A stretch of DNA of 64,000 nucleotides from positions 186,001 through 250,000 of the forward strand of contig JAHBVY010000002.1 in NCBI GenBank assembly GCA_019637265.1, in the 5' to 3' direction. The notes below the pieces were generated by a model, which worked only from the letters and a program-made list of their open reading frames with translations, had not been told where the DNA came from and did not search any database. The number at the start of each line of letters is the position of its first letter. Position 1 is the first letter of the stretch. This stretch comes from Polyangiaceae bacterium (lineage in GTDB: Bacteria > Myxococcota_A > Polyangia > Polyangiales > Polyangiaceae). The position numbers were made by a program, and so were the translations under genes. Shown one piece after another: positions 42,499-51,351 of the stretch.

Positions 42499-44370
42499 AT
42501 GCACCCAAGGCAGCCTCACCCCCCACGGCGACGGAGATCCCCAAGCCTCGCCCTAGCGTCCGGCTCGCTACCGCTACTCGCCGCGGCCGGCTCGCTAGCG
42601 CTGCTCGGCTCCTGCACCGCCGGCGCACCCGGCGACGCGCCCCGTGGAGACGACACCTCGTCCGCACCCCTGCGCAAGCTGAGCAGCTGTGAAGATCCCC
42701 CCCTCAAGATCGAGGACAGGCTCCTCGGCCGGCTCTGTCAGCCCAATCACACAGAGGAAAGAACCGCCGCCACCATCTGGCTGGTAGTTGAAGAAGCCGC
42801 GTTCAAGAACGTCCGAACCGAGGACCCTGTCGCCCTCTGGGAGTCCATCTCCCCCGAGTTCCGCCGAATCCGCCAACAGTTCGTGGACCGCCTGGCCGCC
42901 GACTACCCAGACGTCCACGTCGTGCCAGATCACGGCATCGATGACCCCTTTGTGACCGTAATCGCACCAGGCTCCGATCTGCTGCGGTTGGCAACCGAAC
43001 CGGGCGTAGCCAATGTCACCACATCGATCGACGAGTCCGAGGCTGAACTTGAGCCTGCTGCGAGCCACTTCAATGCTACCGAAAACTTTGGGTGGCTCAA
43101 CCTATTCGGCATCAAGGGGAACGGTGTCACCGTGTCCGTGATCGAGGGCGAGGGCTACTGGGACTCTGTAGCTAACCTCTCTGGCTACCCAACCGGAAGC
43201 TGTATCGACATCTACAACACGCACTTCGCCTGCTCAGACCCGACGCTGGCGCCGATAGGAGCGCACCCCAGGGCGGCCGCATCGATCATCCGCAACTCCG
43301 TCCCTTCCGTTGCGGAGGCAGCTCCGGAGGTGACACTCATCAAGGGAGCTTCCGAGCATGGTCTCGTGGCCGCGACGAACTGGTCACTCACGCAGGGCGC
43401 TCGCGTCTTCAATCGAAGCACGGCAGATCCCGGACATACCGCACAGAAGCCACACGAACTATATACAGACTACATCGCGATGTGGCACCCATACGCTCCA
43501 GTCATCGCTGCCTCGGCAGGCAATAAGGGAGTCGGCAATAGGGTGGGCCACCGTCTTCATAATGGCTTGATCGTTGGCGGCAGCGATGACTCGCCAATCC
43601 AGGATACGGTCGCAATCTGGAACGACAACCCGATAGATGGCTCCCAATCGGTCAACACGAATGGCACTAAGGGCTGGGAGCTACCGCACCTCGTTGCTCA
43701 AGCCAAGAAGGTGGACTGGGCAGGTGCAGCGCCAGGCACGATTGGTGCTAGTTCAGGCACCAGTTGGTCAGCGCCTCAGGTAGCCGGAGCGGCCGCCCGA
43801 ATCCTCGGCCACAACCCTACCCTCAACGGATGGAACGTAGCCGTGATGGCTGGGCTGATGGCCTCAGCGTACAACATCGACGGCCCTGAGCTTGACCTAG
43901 CGGACAACGTCGACGACCGTGATGGCGCTGGATTGCTCGATGCTCTGGCAGCTGTGCAGACCCTTGCCGCCAACGCGAAGCGCGATGGCGGCAATGCACC
44001 TGCGCAATATGGACATGACTACGAGTTCGTCACGCCCTCAAGCTTCCCTGTGGGCACGTGGCACCCCGAAATTTATTATGCCTACGTCCCCGCGGGTAAA
44101 ACGTTAAAAATCGCATCAGTCATGTTCGCGCCCGCGCTATGCTCAGACAATACCGGCCCATGCCCAGCATCACCTATCCCACTTCACTGGTTGCATGTGA
44201 CCGCCCCAGGGTTCACCAAAGTGGTGGGCAACACCTCTCAGGGCTACCAGTTTGCGGCAATCAAGAACACAACGGGTACAGACCAAACCTATACCATTCG
44301 TCTCATCATGACTAACTGGGCAGGCGCTCACCTGAGCAAGCGAGGTCTCGCATGGCACGTTCGAGGGTAG
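42499..44370 (+). CDS. Lipoprotein subtilisin-like serine protease (S8) with propeptide
   Basis: 623 residues from ATG 42499 (AGGAGAAGG ribosome site). Signal peptide with lipobox ALLGSC, an I9-type propeptide to about 185 ending LATEPGVANVTTSIDES, then an S8 domain. The nucleophile is Ser422 in GTSWSAPQVAGAA, the oxyanion Asn342 in AASAGNKG, and His256 in GAHPRAAASI replaces the usual HGTH context. At the Asp position the motif reads VSVIEGEGYWD, with Glu216/Glu218 where VIDTG is expected. The 120-residue C-terminal domain is beta-rich. Its 3' end overlaps the first lipoprotein gene by 19 bp. DNA is lower in GC than the neighbours. Confidence 0.82.
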   Translation: MHPRQPHPPRRRRSPSLALASGSLPLLAAAGSLALLGSCTAGAPGDAPRGDDTSSAPLRKLSSCEDPPLKIEDRLLGRLCQPNHTEERTAATIWLVVEEAAFKNVRTEDPVALWESISPEFRRIRQQFVDRLAADYPDVHVVPDHGIDDPFVTVIAPGSDLLRLATEPGVANVTTSIDESEAELEPAASHFNATENFGWLNLFGIKGNGVTVSVIEGEGYWDSVANLSGYPTGSCIDIYNTHFACSDPTLAPIGAHPRAAASIIRNSVPSVAEAAPEVTLIKGASEHGLVAATNWSLTQGARVFNRSTADPGHTAQKPHELYTDYIAMWHPYAPVIAASAGNKGVGNRVGHRLHNGLIVGGSDDSPIQDTVAIWNDNPIDGSQSVNTNGTKGWELPHLVAQAKKVDWAGAAPGTIGASSGTSWSAPQVAGAAARILGHNPTLNGWNVAVMAGLMASAYNIDGPELDLADNVDDRDGAGLLDALAAVQTLAANAKRDGGNAPAQYGHDYEFVTPSSFPVGTWHPEIYYAYVPAGKTLKIASVMFAPALCSDNTGPCPASPIPLHWLHVTAPGFTKVVGNTSQGYQFAAIKNTTGTDQTYTIRLIMTNWAGAHLSKRGLAWHVRG

Positions 44371-45146
44371 TCAAGAAGACGCTCAGTGCGATCGGGCTGA
44401 TGTCGCTCGTCGCGTTCGGGTGTGACAGTGACGATAACGGTCAGGGCAAGGCTGGCTCTGGCGGCAGCGCCGCAACCGGCGCAGCGGGCTCAGGCGGCGT
44501 CTCGGGGACCTCCGGCGGAGGAGCTGGTGGAACCTCAGGGCGCGCCGGCGGTGGCTTCGGCGGTGTTGCTGCGGGCGGTACCGGCGCCACTTCAGGCGGT
44601 GGCTCGGGTGGCAGCGCTGCCAACACCGCAGGTGGGCAGGCGGGCGGCGGCGCGGGTGGCAATTCTGGCGGGGGGGCCGGTGGCGCTGATTGGGCTTGCG
44701 AGCATGAGAACATTCGCTGTCCGCTAGGCGCTCTGTGCAATATGATAGGCGAGACTCCGTGCGGCACCCCGACCTCCTCTTTCGACGAAGATGGATGCCA
44801 AAGACAAACATGCTATAACGATGACGACTGCGACGCTGGCAGAGCCTGCGTGATACAGAGCATGCTCAGATCCTACTGCCTCGCCAGTTACGTCGAATCC
44901 TGCGAAATGGTGTCGGACAACACGTGCAGCTGTGTCACCGCCGCCGACTGCCACCAGGGCGGGCTCTGCATGACGGATCCACCGGCGGAGCGCTGCCCCA
45001 TCCCTGATAGCTGCGAAGAATTGAGCAGTAAGATCACCCGCATGGAGTACTCAAGCCCAGGCCTCACCGGTGACGCTCTAGCCCAACTGGAGAGCTGCCT
45101 TGCCGCCCACCAGGCTCGCGGCAGCGAGCTCAACTGCGGTGGCTAG
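44352..45146 (+). CDS. Gly-rich/Cys-rich lipoprotein, paralogue 1 of 4
   Basis: 264 residues. Signal peptide to lipobox LVAFGC (Cys24), a Gly/Ala/Ser linker of about 85 residues, then a Cys-rich domain of about 18 Cys starting WACEHENIRCPLGALC, with RACVIQSMLRSYCLASY, PPAERCP and the C-terminal LNCGG signature. The start lies 19 bp inside the end of the protease gene, indicating coupled translation. No enzymatic motif is seen; a disulfide-bonded surface domain on a flexible stalk is the likely form. It is the first of three copies on an 836-bp period. Confidence 0.78.
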   Translation: MARSRVVKKTLSAIGLMSLVAFGCDSDDNGQGKAGSGGSAATGAAGSGGVSGTSGGGAGGTSGRAGGGFGGVAAGGTGATSGGGSGGSAANTAGGQAGGGAGGNSGGGAGGADWACEHENIRCPLGALCNMIGETPCGTPTSSFDEDGCQRQTCYNDDDCDAGRACVIQSMLRSYCLASYVESCEMVSDNTCSCVTAADCHQGGLCMTDPPAERCPIPDSCEELSSKITRMEYSSPGLTGDALAQLESCLAAHQARGSELNCGG

Positions 45147-45187
45147 GGTGCAGGATGATTCGCCAACATGTCCCACCAAGGTGACGC

Positions 45188-45982
45188 ATGATACGTTCAA
45201 TAACAGTCAGTATAGCTGCCGTCATCATCGGGCTGATGTCGCTCTTCGCGTTCGGGTGTGACAGTGACGACAACGGTCAGGGCAAGGCTGGCTCTGGCGG
45301 CAGCGGCGCAACCGGAGCAGCAGCGGGCTTAGGCGGCGTCTCGGGGAGCGCCGGCGGAGGCGCAGGTGGGACCTCAGGGCGCGCCGGCGGCGGCTCCGGT
45401 GGTGCTGCGGGCGGTACCGGCGCCGCCTCAGGCGGTGGCTCGGGTGGCAGCGCTGCCAGCACCGCAGGTGGCCAGGCGGGCGGCGGCGCGGGTGGCAATT
45501 CTGGCGGGGGGGCCGGTGGCGCTGATTGGGCTTGCGAGCATGAGAACATTCGCTGTCCGCTAGGCGCTCTGTGCAGTATAGCTGACAGAGCTCCATGCGG
45601 CGCGCCCACGTCCGCTTTTGATGAAGACGGGTGTCCGAGACGCACCTGCTATAGTGATGCTGGCTGTACTGATGGTAGAGCCTGCGTGATACAGAGCATG
45701 CTCGAACCCTACTGCCTCGCCAGCTACGTTGAATCCTGCGAGATGGCGTCAGACAACACCTGCAACTGTGTCACCGCGTCTGACTGCCACAAGGGCGGGC
45801 TCTGCATGACGGAGCCGCCGGCAGAGCGCTGCCCCGTCCCTGACTCCTGCGAGGCTCTAGGGCGCAAAATCTCGATGATGGAGTACGCCCAAGATGGCCT
45901 TGAGGGAGACGTCCGCGCCCAACTGGAGAGCTGCCTTGCCGCCCACCAGGCTCGCGCCAGCGAGCTCAACTGCGGTGGCTAG
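45188..45982 (+). CDS. Gly-rich/Cys-rich lipoprotein, paralogue 2 of 4
   Basis: 264 residues, same layout as paralogue 1: signal MIRSITVSIAAVIIG with lipobox FAFGC, Gly-rich stalk, then the same Cys framework beginning WACEHENIRCPLGALC and ending LNCGG. Differences cluster in loops between cysteines (SIADRAPCGAPTSAFDEDGC), with conserved cores (RACVIQSML, PPAERCP). The start has an AAGGTGACGC ribosome site inside the copied spacer. Confidence 0.78.
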   Translation: MIRSITVSIAAVIIGLMSLFAFGCDSDDNGQGKAGSGGSGATGAAAGLGGVSGSAGGGAGGTSGRAGGGSGGAAGGTGAASGGGSGGSAASTAGGQAGGGAGGNSGGGAGGADWACEHENIRCPLGALCSIADRAPCGAPTSAFDEDGCPRRTCYSDAGCTDGRACVIQSMLEPYCLASYVESCEMASDNTCNCVTASDCHKGGLCMTEPPAERCPVPDSCEALGRKISMMEYAQDGLEGDVRAQLESCLAAHQARASELNCGG

Positions 45983-46023
45983 GGTGCAGGATGATTCGCC
46001 AACATGTCCCACCAAGGTGACGC

Positions 46024-46806
46024 ATGATACGTTCAATAACCGTCAGCAGAGCTACCGTCATCATCGGGATGATGTCGCTCGCCACGTTCGGGTGTGACAG
46101 TGACGACGACGGTCAGGGCAAGGCTGGCTCTGGCGGCAGCGGCGCAACCGGAGCAGCAGCGGGCTTAGGCGGCGCCGGCGGAGGTGCTGGGGGAGCCTCG
46201 GGGCGCGCTGGGGGTGGCTCCGGCGGCAGCGCTGCGGGCGGTACCGGCGCCGCTTCGGGCGGTGGCTCGGGTGGCAGCGCCGCGAGCACCGCAGGTGGCC
46301 AGGCGGGCGGCGGCGCGGGTGGCTCAGAGTGTAACGGAGGCGCCGCTGGGGACGGCTCGGGCGGCGCCTGCAACGGTAGGTACAATTGTTCTCTCGAGAG
46401 CCTATGCTGCGTGGAGAACTGCGGGGCACCCACCTCGTACTTCGACGCCGATGGCTGTTCTCGAAGCGCCTGCCGGACCGATAACGACTGCCGTGATGGC
46501 AGGACCTGCGTCATCCAGAGCATGCTCCGCTCGGGTTGCATCGCGAGCAACGCTGATGGGTGCTGGCGGTCTGATGATGGCTCTTGTAGCTGCACCTTCA
46601 CGGCAGACTGCCACCCAGGCGGACTATGCCTCACCGATCCACCCGCCGAGCGCTGCCTGATACCCAGTTCTTGCGATGAGCTGCGGCGCAAGATTGACGG
46701 GTTGCTAGCGTCCCAACGTTACCTTGATGGCGATACGCTCGCCCAAGTCGAGAGCTGCCTTGCCGCCCACCAGGCGCGCGTCAGCGAGCTCAACTGCGGC
46801 GGCTAG
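46024..46806 (+). CDS. Gly-rich/Cys-rich lipoprotein, paralogue 3 of 4
   Basis: 260 residues, lipobox LATFGC. The stalk is as in paralogue 2, but the Cys domain is more diverged: it opens GGACNGRYNCSLESLCCVENCG and keeps RTCVIQSMLRSGC, CSCTFTADC, PPAERC and the LNCGG end. The pattern of conserved cysteines with changed loops is that of diversifying surface paralogues. Confidence 0.78.
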   Translation: MIRSITVSRATVIIGMMSLATFGCDSDDDGQGKAGSGGSGATGAAAGLGGAGGGAGGASGRAGGGSGGSAAGGTGAASGGGSGGSAASTAGGQAGGGAGGSECNGGAAGDGSGGACNGRYNCSLESLCCVENCGAPTSYFDADGCSRSACRTDNDCRDGRTCVIQSMLRSGCIASNADGCWRSDDGSCSCTFTADCHPGGLCLTDPPAERCLIPSSCDELRRKIDGLLASQRYLDGDTLAQVESCLAAHQARVSELNCGG

Positions 46807-46865
46807 GGCGCCCCCCTCAAACTAGTCTGCTCACATGACGAACTGAGACCCTCGCCCGAAGGCGC

Positions 46866-46894
46866 TTGACAAGGAAGGGGCGCTAAAGTACCAT
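46866..46894 (+). promoter_or_regulatory. Candidate promoter of paralogue 4
   Basis: TTGACA (46866-46871), 17-bp spacer, TACCAT (46889-46894). It lies about 115 bp before ATG 47011, in the spacer after paralogue 3. Confidence 0.5.
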
Positions 46895-47010
46895 CAAGCC
46901 CGTCCATCAAGCCCTCGCTGCGGAGAGCGTTGGCCTAAGCGGCGTCCCCATCTGAAGGGTCCTGTGTGGGCCAGCTGGGCGGGCAAGTTCACGGCTTAGG
47001 GAGGTCTTGC

Positions 47011-47661
47011 ATGGTACGTTCAGTGTTTGCTTGGTCGGTGCTCGGTGCCGGGGCCTTATCGCTCGCCACGCTCGGGTGTGACAGCGAGGACGACGGAGGC
47101 AAAACCGGTTCAGGGGGCAGCGCTGCCTCCTCCAGCGGCGCGTCAGGCGGCACCGCTGGAGGCGGCGCGGGCGGTACGTCGGGGGGCGGCGCGGGTGGGA
47201 TTTCCGGAGGCGGTTCAGGCGGGGCCTGCGATGGTAAGCTAGGCTGCTCTCTGGAGCTCCTGTGTAGCGCCTATTCATGTGGTACAGCGACGTCACGCTT
47301 CGATGCAGACGGTTGCGCGAGGGGCCTGTGCTACACGGACGACGACTGCAGCGACGGCAGATCGTGCGTGATTCAAGCCATGCTGACCACTGAGTGCTTC
47401 GCTTCCACGATTGAATACTGTGGTGTCTACGACAACTCTTGCGGTTGCACCGTCAGCGCGGATTGCAATTTGGGCGGACTGTGTGTGGCGGAGCCGCCCG
47501 CCGAGCGGTGCCCTGTTCCGAGCACTTGTGATGAGCTGACGAGTAAGATTGAACAGTTGGAGCGCGCGGTGAATAGACACCCAGAGCCCGCGAAAGCGCA
47601 AGTTGAGGCGTGCCTGACGGCTCATGAGGAGCGCGCAGCCGAACTCAACTGCGGCGGCTAG
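47011..47661 (+). CDS. Gly-rich/Cys-rich lipoprotein, paralogue 4 of 4
   Basis: 216 residues from ATG 47011 (TTAGGGAGG ribosome site). Lipobox LATLGC, a shorter stalk, then GACDGKLGCSLELLC, RSCVIQAMLTTEC, CGCTVSADC, PPAERCP and the LNCGG end. It is more distant and has its own spacer and promoter, so it predates the 836-bp amplification. Confidence 0.78.
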   Translation: MVRSVFAWSVLGAGALSLATLGCDSEDDGGKTGSGGSAASSSGASGGTAGGGAGGTSGGGAGGISGGGSGGACDGKLGCSLELLCSAYSCGTATSRFDADGCARGLCYTDDDCSDGRSCVIQAMLTTECFASTIEYCGVYDNSCGCTVSADCNLGGLCVAEPPAERCPVPSTCDELTSKIEQLERAVNRHPEPAKAQVEACLTAHEERAAELNCGG

Positions 47662-47764
47662 TGCCTCGGCGGTGCTCACCGCGTCCGCGCCGAGATGGTA
47701 GATAGAAGACGCGAGCCCTCCCCCGCCTAGACAGCAGACGCGCAGCTACACACACTGCGGATCG

Positions 47765-47818
47765 CTTGAATGCCTTAGAGAGTTTGCAGTACTACATCGA
47801 GCCCCAGGAGAAGAGAAC
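47765..47818 (+). promoter_or_regulatory. Leader homologous to the protease leader
   Basis: TTGAAT (47766-47771), 18-bp spacer, TACTAC (47790-47795), then CATCGAG and CCCAGGAGAAG before the ATG. The same order, CTTGA, ACATCGA and CCCAGGAGAAG, precedes the protease gene at 42448-42498. Confidence 0.5.
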
Positions 47819-48337
47819 ATGCACCCCACCCAACACCCCGCTCGGCGAAGGCGCTCAGCGCTCTTCCTCGCACCCCTCACCTGCTCCCTAGCGCTGCTAG
47901 GCGGCTGCGCCGTCGACGCTGACGAAGGCAAGCCCAGCGACACCTCCACTACTCAGCTGAGCCCCCTCACCTGTGAGGTGGCACCTGAGAAGATGGCTGA
48001 GGAGCTATTCAACCGCGTTTGTGAGCCGGGCAATGAGGATAGCCTGTTCGCCGCGACGGTCTGGCTCACCATCGATGGCACGGTGTTCCTGGACCTCCCG
48101 GGGGATGATCCAGTCGCTTTGGCGGACACAGCGGCGGCCGAGTTCAGGCGCGTTCACGAGGACTTCGTCGACCTCCTGACGGCGGAGTACCCTGAGGTGC
48201 AGATCCCACCAGGCCAAGGCGGGGACCCGTTCGTGACCATCATCGCGCCGGGCATGGATCTGCTTCAGATCACGAGGGTGCCAGGTGTGGACACCGTCAG
48301 CATTTCCATCGACGAATCGGCGGCAGGCTACCAATAG
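47819..48337 (+). pseudogene. Protease propeptide remnant (second copy of the S8 gene, catalytic domain deleted)
   Basis: 172 residues. It aligns with the first about 190 residues of the S8 protease: MHP start and RRRR, lipobox SLALLGGC, ATVWLTIDGTVF, DPVALADTAAAEFRR, DFVDLLTAEYPEV, DPFVTIIAPGMDLLQI, VPGVDTVSISIDES. It then ends at TAG exactly where the catalytic domain should begin. The stop is followed in the same frame by the end of a lipoprotein gene (next entry). A decayed copy is the simplest reading, but a free propeptide could still act as a protease inhibitor, so the product may be functional. Confidence 0.75.
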
Positions 48338-48385
48338 CTCACCGCTCGCCAAACGCGCGCTCGCGAGCTCAACTGCGGCGGCTGA
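48338..48385 (+). pseudogene. Last 15 codons of a fifth lipoprotein paralogue
   Basis: In frame with the propeptide remnant, after its TAG, the codons read LTARQTRARELNCGG and TGA. This equals the C-terminal LAAHQARASELNCGG of the four intact lipoproteins. A deletion therefore joined the propeptide of a second protease copy to the end of the lipoprotein gene that followed it. Confidence 0.8.
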
Positions 48386-48412
48386 CACCACGCAGGCTCA
48401 CGGCGCCACACC

Positions 48413-49156
<744 letters not shown>

Positions 49157-49171
49157 GCGCCTGAAGCTACC

Positions 49172-51019
49172 TCACACCGTCGCGAAGGCCGCGTCCGGAA
49201 TATCCAGCGGGCTCCGATCGCCCAGCTTGATGGTCTCCGCGGAGGCCACCACCTCCGGCAGCACGTTGAGCGCGAAGTAGCGCGCCGCGTGCTTCTTCCC
49301 TTCGTAAAACGACCAATCCGGGTGCTCCTGGTCCAGCGCCTCTTGGCGCTCACAGGCGATCATGGCGGCGTCCAGCAGGAGCCACCCAATCACCATCTCA
49401 GACATCATCTTGAGGAAGCGATTGGCGACCAGCGGCACCCGCTCCATCTCCCCTGCCTGGAACCAGGTCATGAACTGCATCGCCGTGGAGGACACCGCAC
49501 CGTGCGCCTCCGAGAGCTTGCCGATGCTCTTGCGGAACACCTCGCTCGCCTGGTGCTTCTCCACGAATTTGCCGATGTCTTGCAGCAGCGCCATCGCGTA
49601 CTGGCCGCCGCCCAGGTTGAGCTTGCGCGCCACCAGGTCGAGCGCCTGAATGTGGTTCGTCCCCTCGTAGATGCTGAAGATCTTCGAGTCGCGGCAATAC
49701 TGCTCCACGGGGAAATCACGGGTGTACCCGGCGCCGCCGTGCACCTGGATCGCGGTCTCGCAAATGCGGAAGGCTTGGTCCGATGAATAGGCCTTGATGA
49801 GCGGGGTCATCAGCTCAAGCTGCCCCTCATGATAGCTAATCTCCGACTCGCTGCCGCCAGTGTGCTTGAGCGAGTTGGCGCGGTCCAGGTGGCTCGCGCC
49901 CTTGGCGATCAGCGCGCGGATCCCCTCCACCCGCGCCTTCATGTCGAGCAGCATCCGCCGCACATCCGGGTGCTCAATGATCGGCACCCGCGGCGCGTCC
50001 GCGCTCTTGAAGTTACGCACGCTCGGCCCCTGCTTGCGCTCCTTCGCGTACTCCAGCGCGTTCAAATACGCGGTGGAGGCCACGGCCAAGCCCTGCAAGC
50101 CCACCCCCACGCGCGCGTAGTTCATCATCTGGAACATCTGGCGCATGCCCCGCGTCTCCTCGGTGCCGAGCAGGTAGCCGATGCACGCGTCGTTGTCGCC
50201 GAACGCCAATTGGCAGGTTGACGAACCATTGATGCCCATCTTGTGCTCGATGGCGGAGACGCTGACGTCGTTCGGGCCGGTGACGTTGCCCTCCGCGTCG
50301 GTGCGGTGCTTGGGCACGATGAACAGCGAGAGGCCCTTGGTGCCCTTGGGCGCGCCCGGCGTGCGCGCGAGCACCATGTGGATGATGTTCTCCGTGAGAT
50401 CTTGATCGCCACCGCTGATGAAGATCTTAGAACCCTTGATCGCGTAGCTGCCGTCGGCGTTCTTCACCGCGGTGGTGCTCGCCTCACCCACGTCGCTGCC
50501 GGCCTGCGCCTCCGTCAGGCACATGGTGCCGCCCCAGGTGCCGCCGAACATGCGACCACAGTAGTGCTCGCGCTGCTCCTCGGTGCCGAAGGCCTCGATC
50601 AGCTCCGCGGCGCCGATGGTCAGCCCAGGGTACATCTCGAAGGCGGTGTTCGGCCCGCTCGAGAGCTCCGTGGTGATGGCGCTGAGCCCGGTGGGCGCGC
50701 CCTGGCCACCGAACTCCGGCGAGATGCTCAGGCTCTTGAAGCCCGCCTCGTACATCTTCTGCCAGGCCTCCTTGAAGCCGTCCGGCGTGAGCACCTGGCC
50801 ATTTTCCAGGCGGCAACCCTGCTCGTCACCCACCGCGTTCAGCGGACCCAGCACCTCGGTGCCGAAGCGGTGCACCTCGTCGATGATGGCGACGGCGACC
50901 TCCTCACTCCAGTCGTCGAACGGCGCCTTCCCGAACAGCTCCTGGATCTTGAACTGCTCGAACAGGACGAAATGGAACTCGCGGATGTCGGCCTTGTAAC
51001 GGTTGACGGTGTGAGCCAT
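49172..51019 (-). CDS. Acyl-CoA dehydrogenase, long form
   Basis: 615 residues, longer than the usual 390 because of an extra N-terminal segment and a C-terminal extension. The FAD/substrate core shows GTMCLTEAQAGSDVGEASTTA, FISGGDQDLTENIIH, and the late signature VHGGAGYTRDFPVEQYCRDSKIFSIYEGTNHIQALDLV. The catalytic Glu fits the YEGT position. Such long forms (FadE5-like) act on broad-length acyl-CoAs in beta-oxidation. AGGAG ribosome site before ATG 51019; monocistronic. Confidence 0.92.
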   Translation of the reverse strand: MAHTVNRYKADIREFHFVLFEQFKIQELFGKAPFDDWSEEVAVAIIDEVHRFGTEVLGPLNAVGDEQGCRLENGQVLTPDGFKEAWQKMYEAGFKSLSISPEFGGQGAPTGLSAITTELSSGPNTAFEMYPGLTIGAAELIEAFGTEEQREHYCGRMFGGTWGGTMCLTEAQAGSDVGEASTTAVKNADGSYAIKGSKIFISGGDQDLTENIIHMVLARTPGAPKGTKGLSLFIVPKHRTDAEGNVTGPNDVSVSAIEHKMGINGSSTCQLAFGDNDACIGYLLGTEETRGMRQMFQMMNYARVGVGLQGLAVASTAYLNALEYAKERKQGPSVRNFKSADAPRVPIIEHPDVRRMLLDMKARVEGIRALIAKGASHLDRANSLKHTGGSESEISYHEGQLELMTPLIKAYSSDQAFRICETAIQVHGGAGYTRDFPVEQYCRDSKIFSIYEGTNHIQALDLVARKLNLGGGQYAMALLQDIGKFVEKHQASEVFRKSIGKLSEAHGAVSSTAMQFMTWFQAGEMERVPLVANRFLKMMSEMVIGWLLLDAAMIACERQEALDQEHPDWSFYEGKKHAARYFALNVLPEVVASAETIKLGDRSPLDIPDAAFATV

Positions 51020-51351
51020 GGCGATTCTCCTTTTCCCGGAGTGGGAGGGGGGATGGGGGTTGGGGAGCCACCAGCGCCACTTGGCGGCGAAAACGAGTCA
51101 CTCGGCGCGCGTTGCCCGGGAGCGGGCCGCGCCGCGCCCGCTCTGGGAGCCGTGGCTCCGCGCCACGCCCCGAGGCGACAAGAATAAATCTAATGATTAC
51201 GTGTACTTAAGGCCTAGCTGCGGAGTGACGCTATCAGGCGCGTGGACTATACGAGCCAGCGCCGCCCCGCGCAACGGCGAGTCACCGCGCCGCCTCGAAG
51301 CGCGCCGCCAGCGGGCTTGGACCCTTCGCGCTGCCGGCTCACACTTGCGCG
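51020..51351. other. Divergent spacer, AT-rich centre
   Basis: No gene. An AT-rich patch at about 51180-51212 (taaatctaatgattac) lies between the acyl-CoA dehydrogenase and ferritin-like genes and probably holds promoters for both. Confidence 0.5.
51225..51253 (+). promoter_or_regulatory. Candidate promoter of the ferritin-like gene
   Basis: GTGACG (51225-51230), 17-bp spacer, TATACG (51248-51253), 99 bp before ATG 51352. Confidence 0.4.

Larger units (their letters stand above)
44352..46806. repeat. Three tandem copies of an 836-bp gene unit
   Basis: Gene starts at 44352, 45188 and 46024 are exactly 836 bp apart. The 3' end of each of the first two genes plus the following spacer (45092-45205 and 45928-46041) are nearly identical, while the Cys domains differ. 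This is a recent local amplification followed by divergence. Confidence 0.88.

Noticed and set aside
44383-46691. Pro/Arg-rich minus-strand frames opposite the lipoprotein cluster
   Set aside because: They are complements of Gly-codon repeats.
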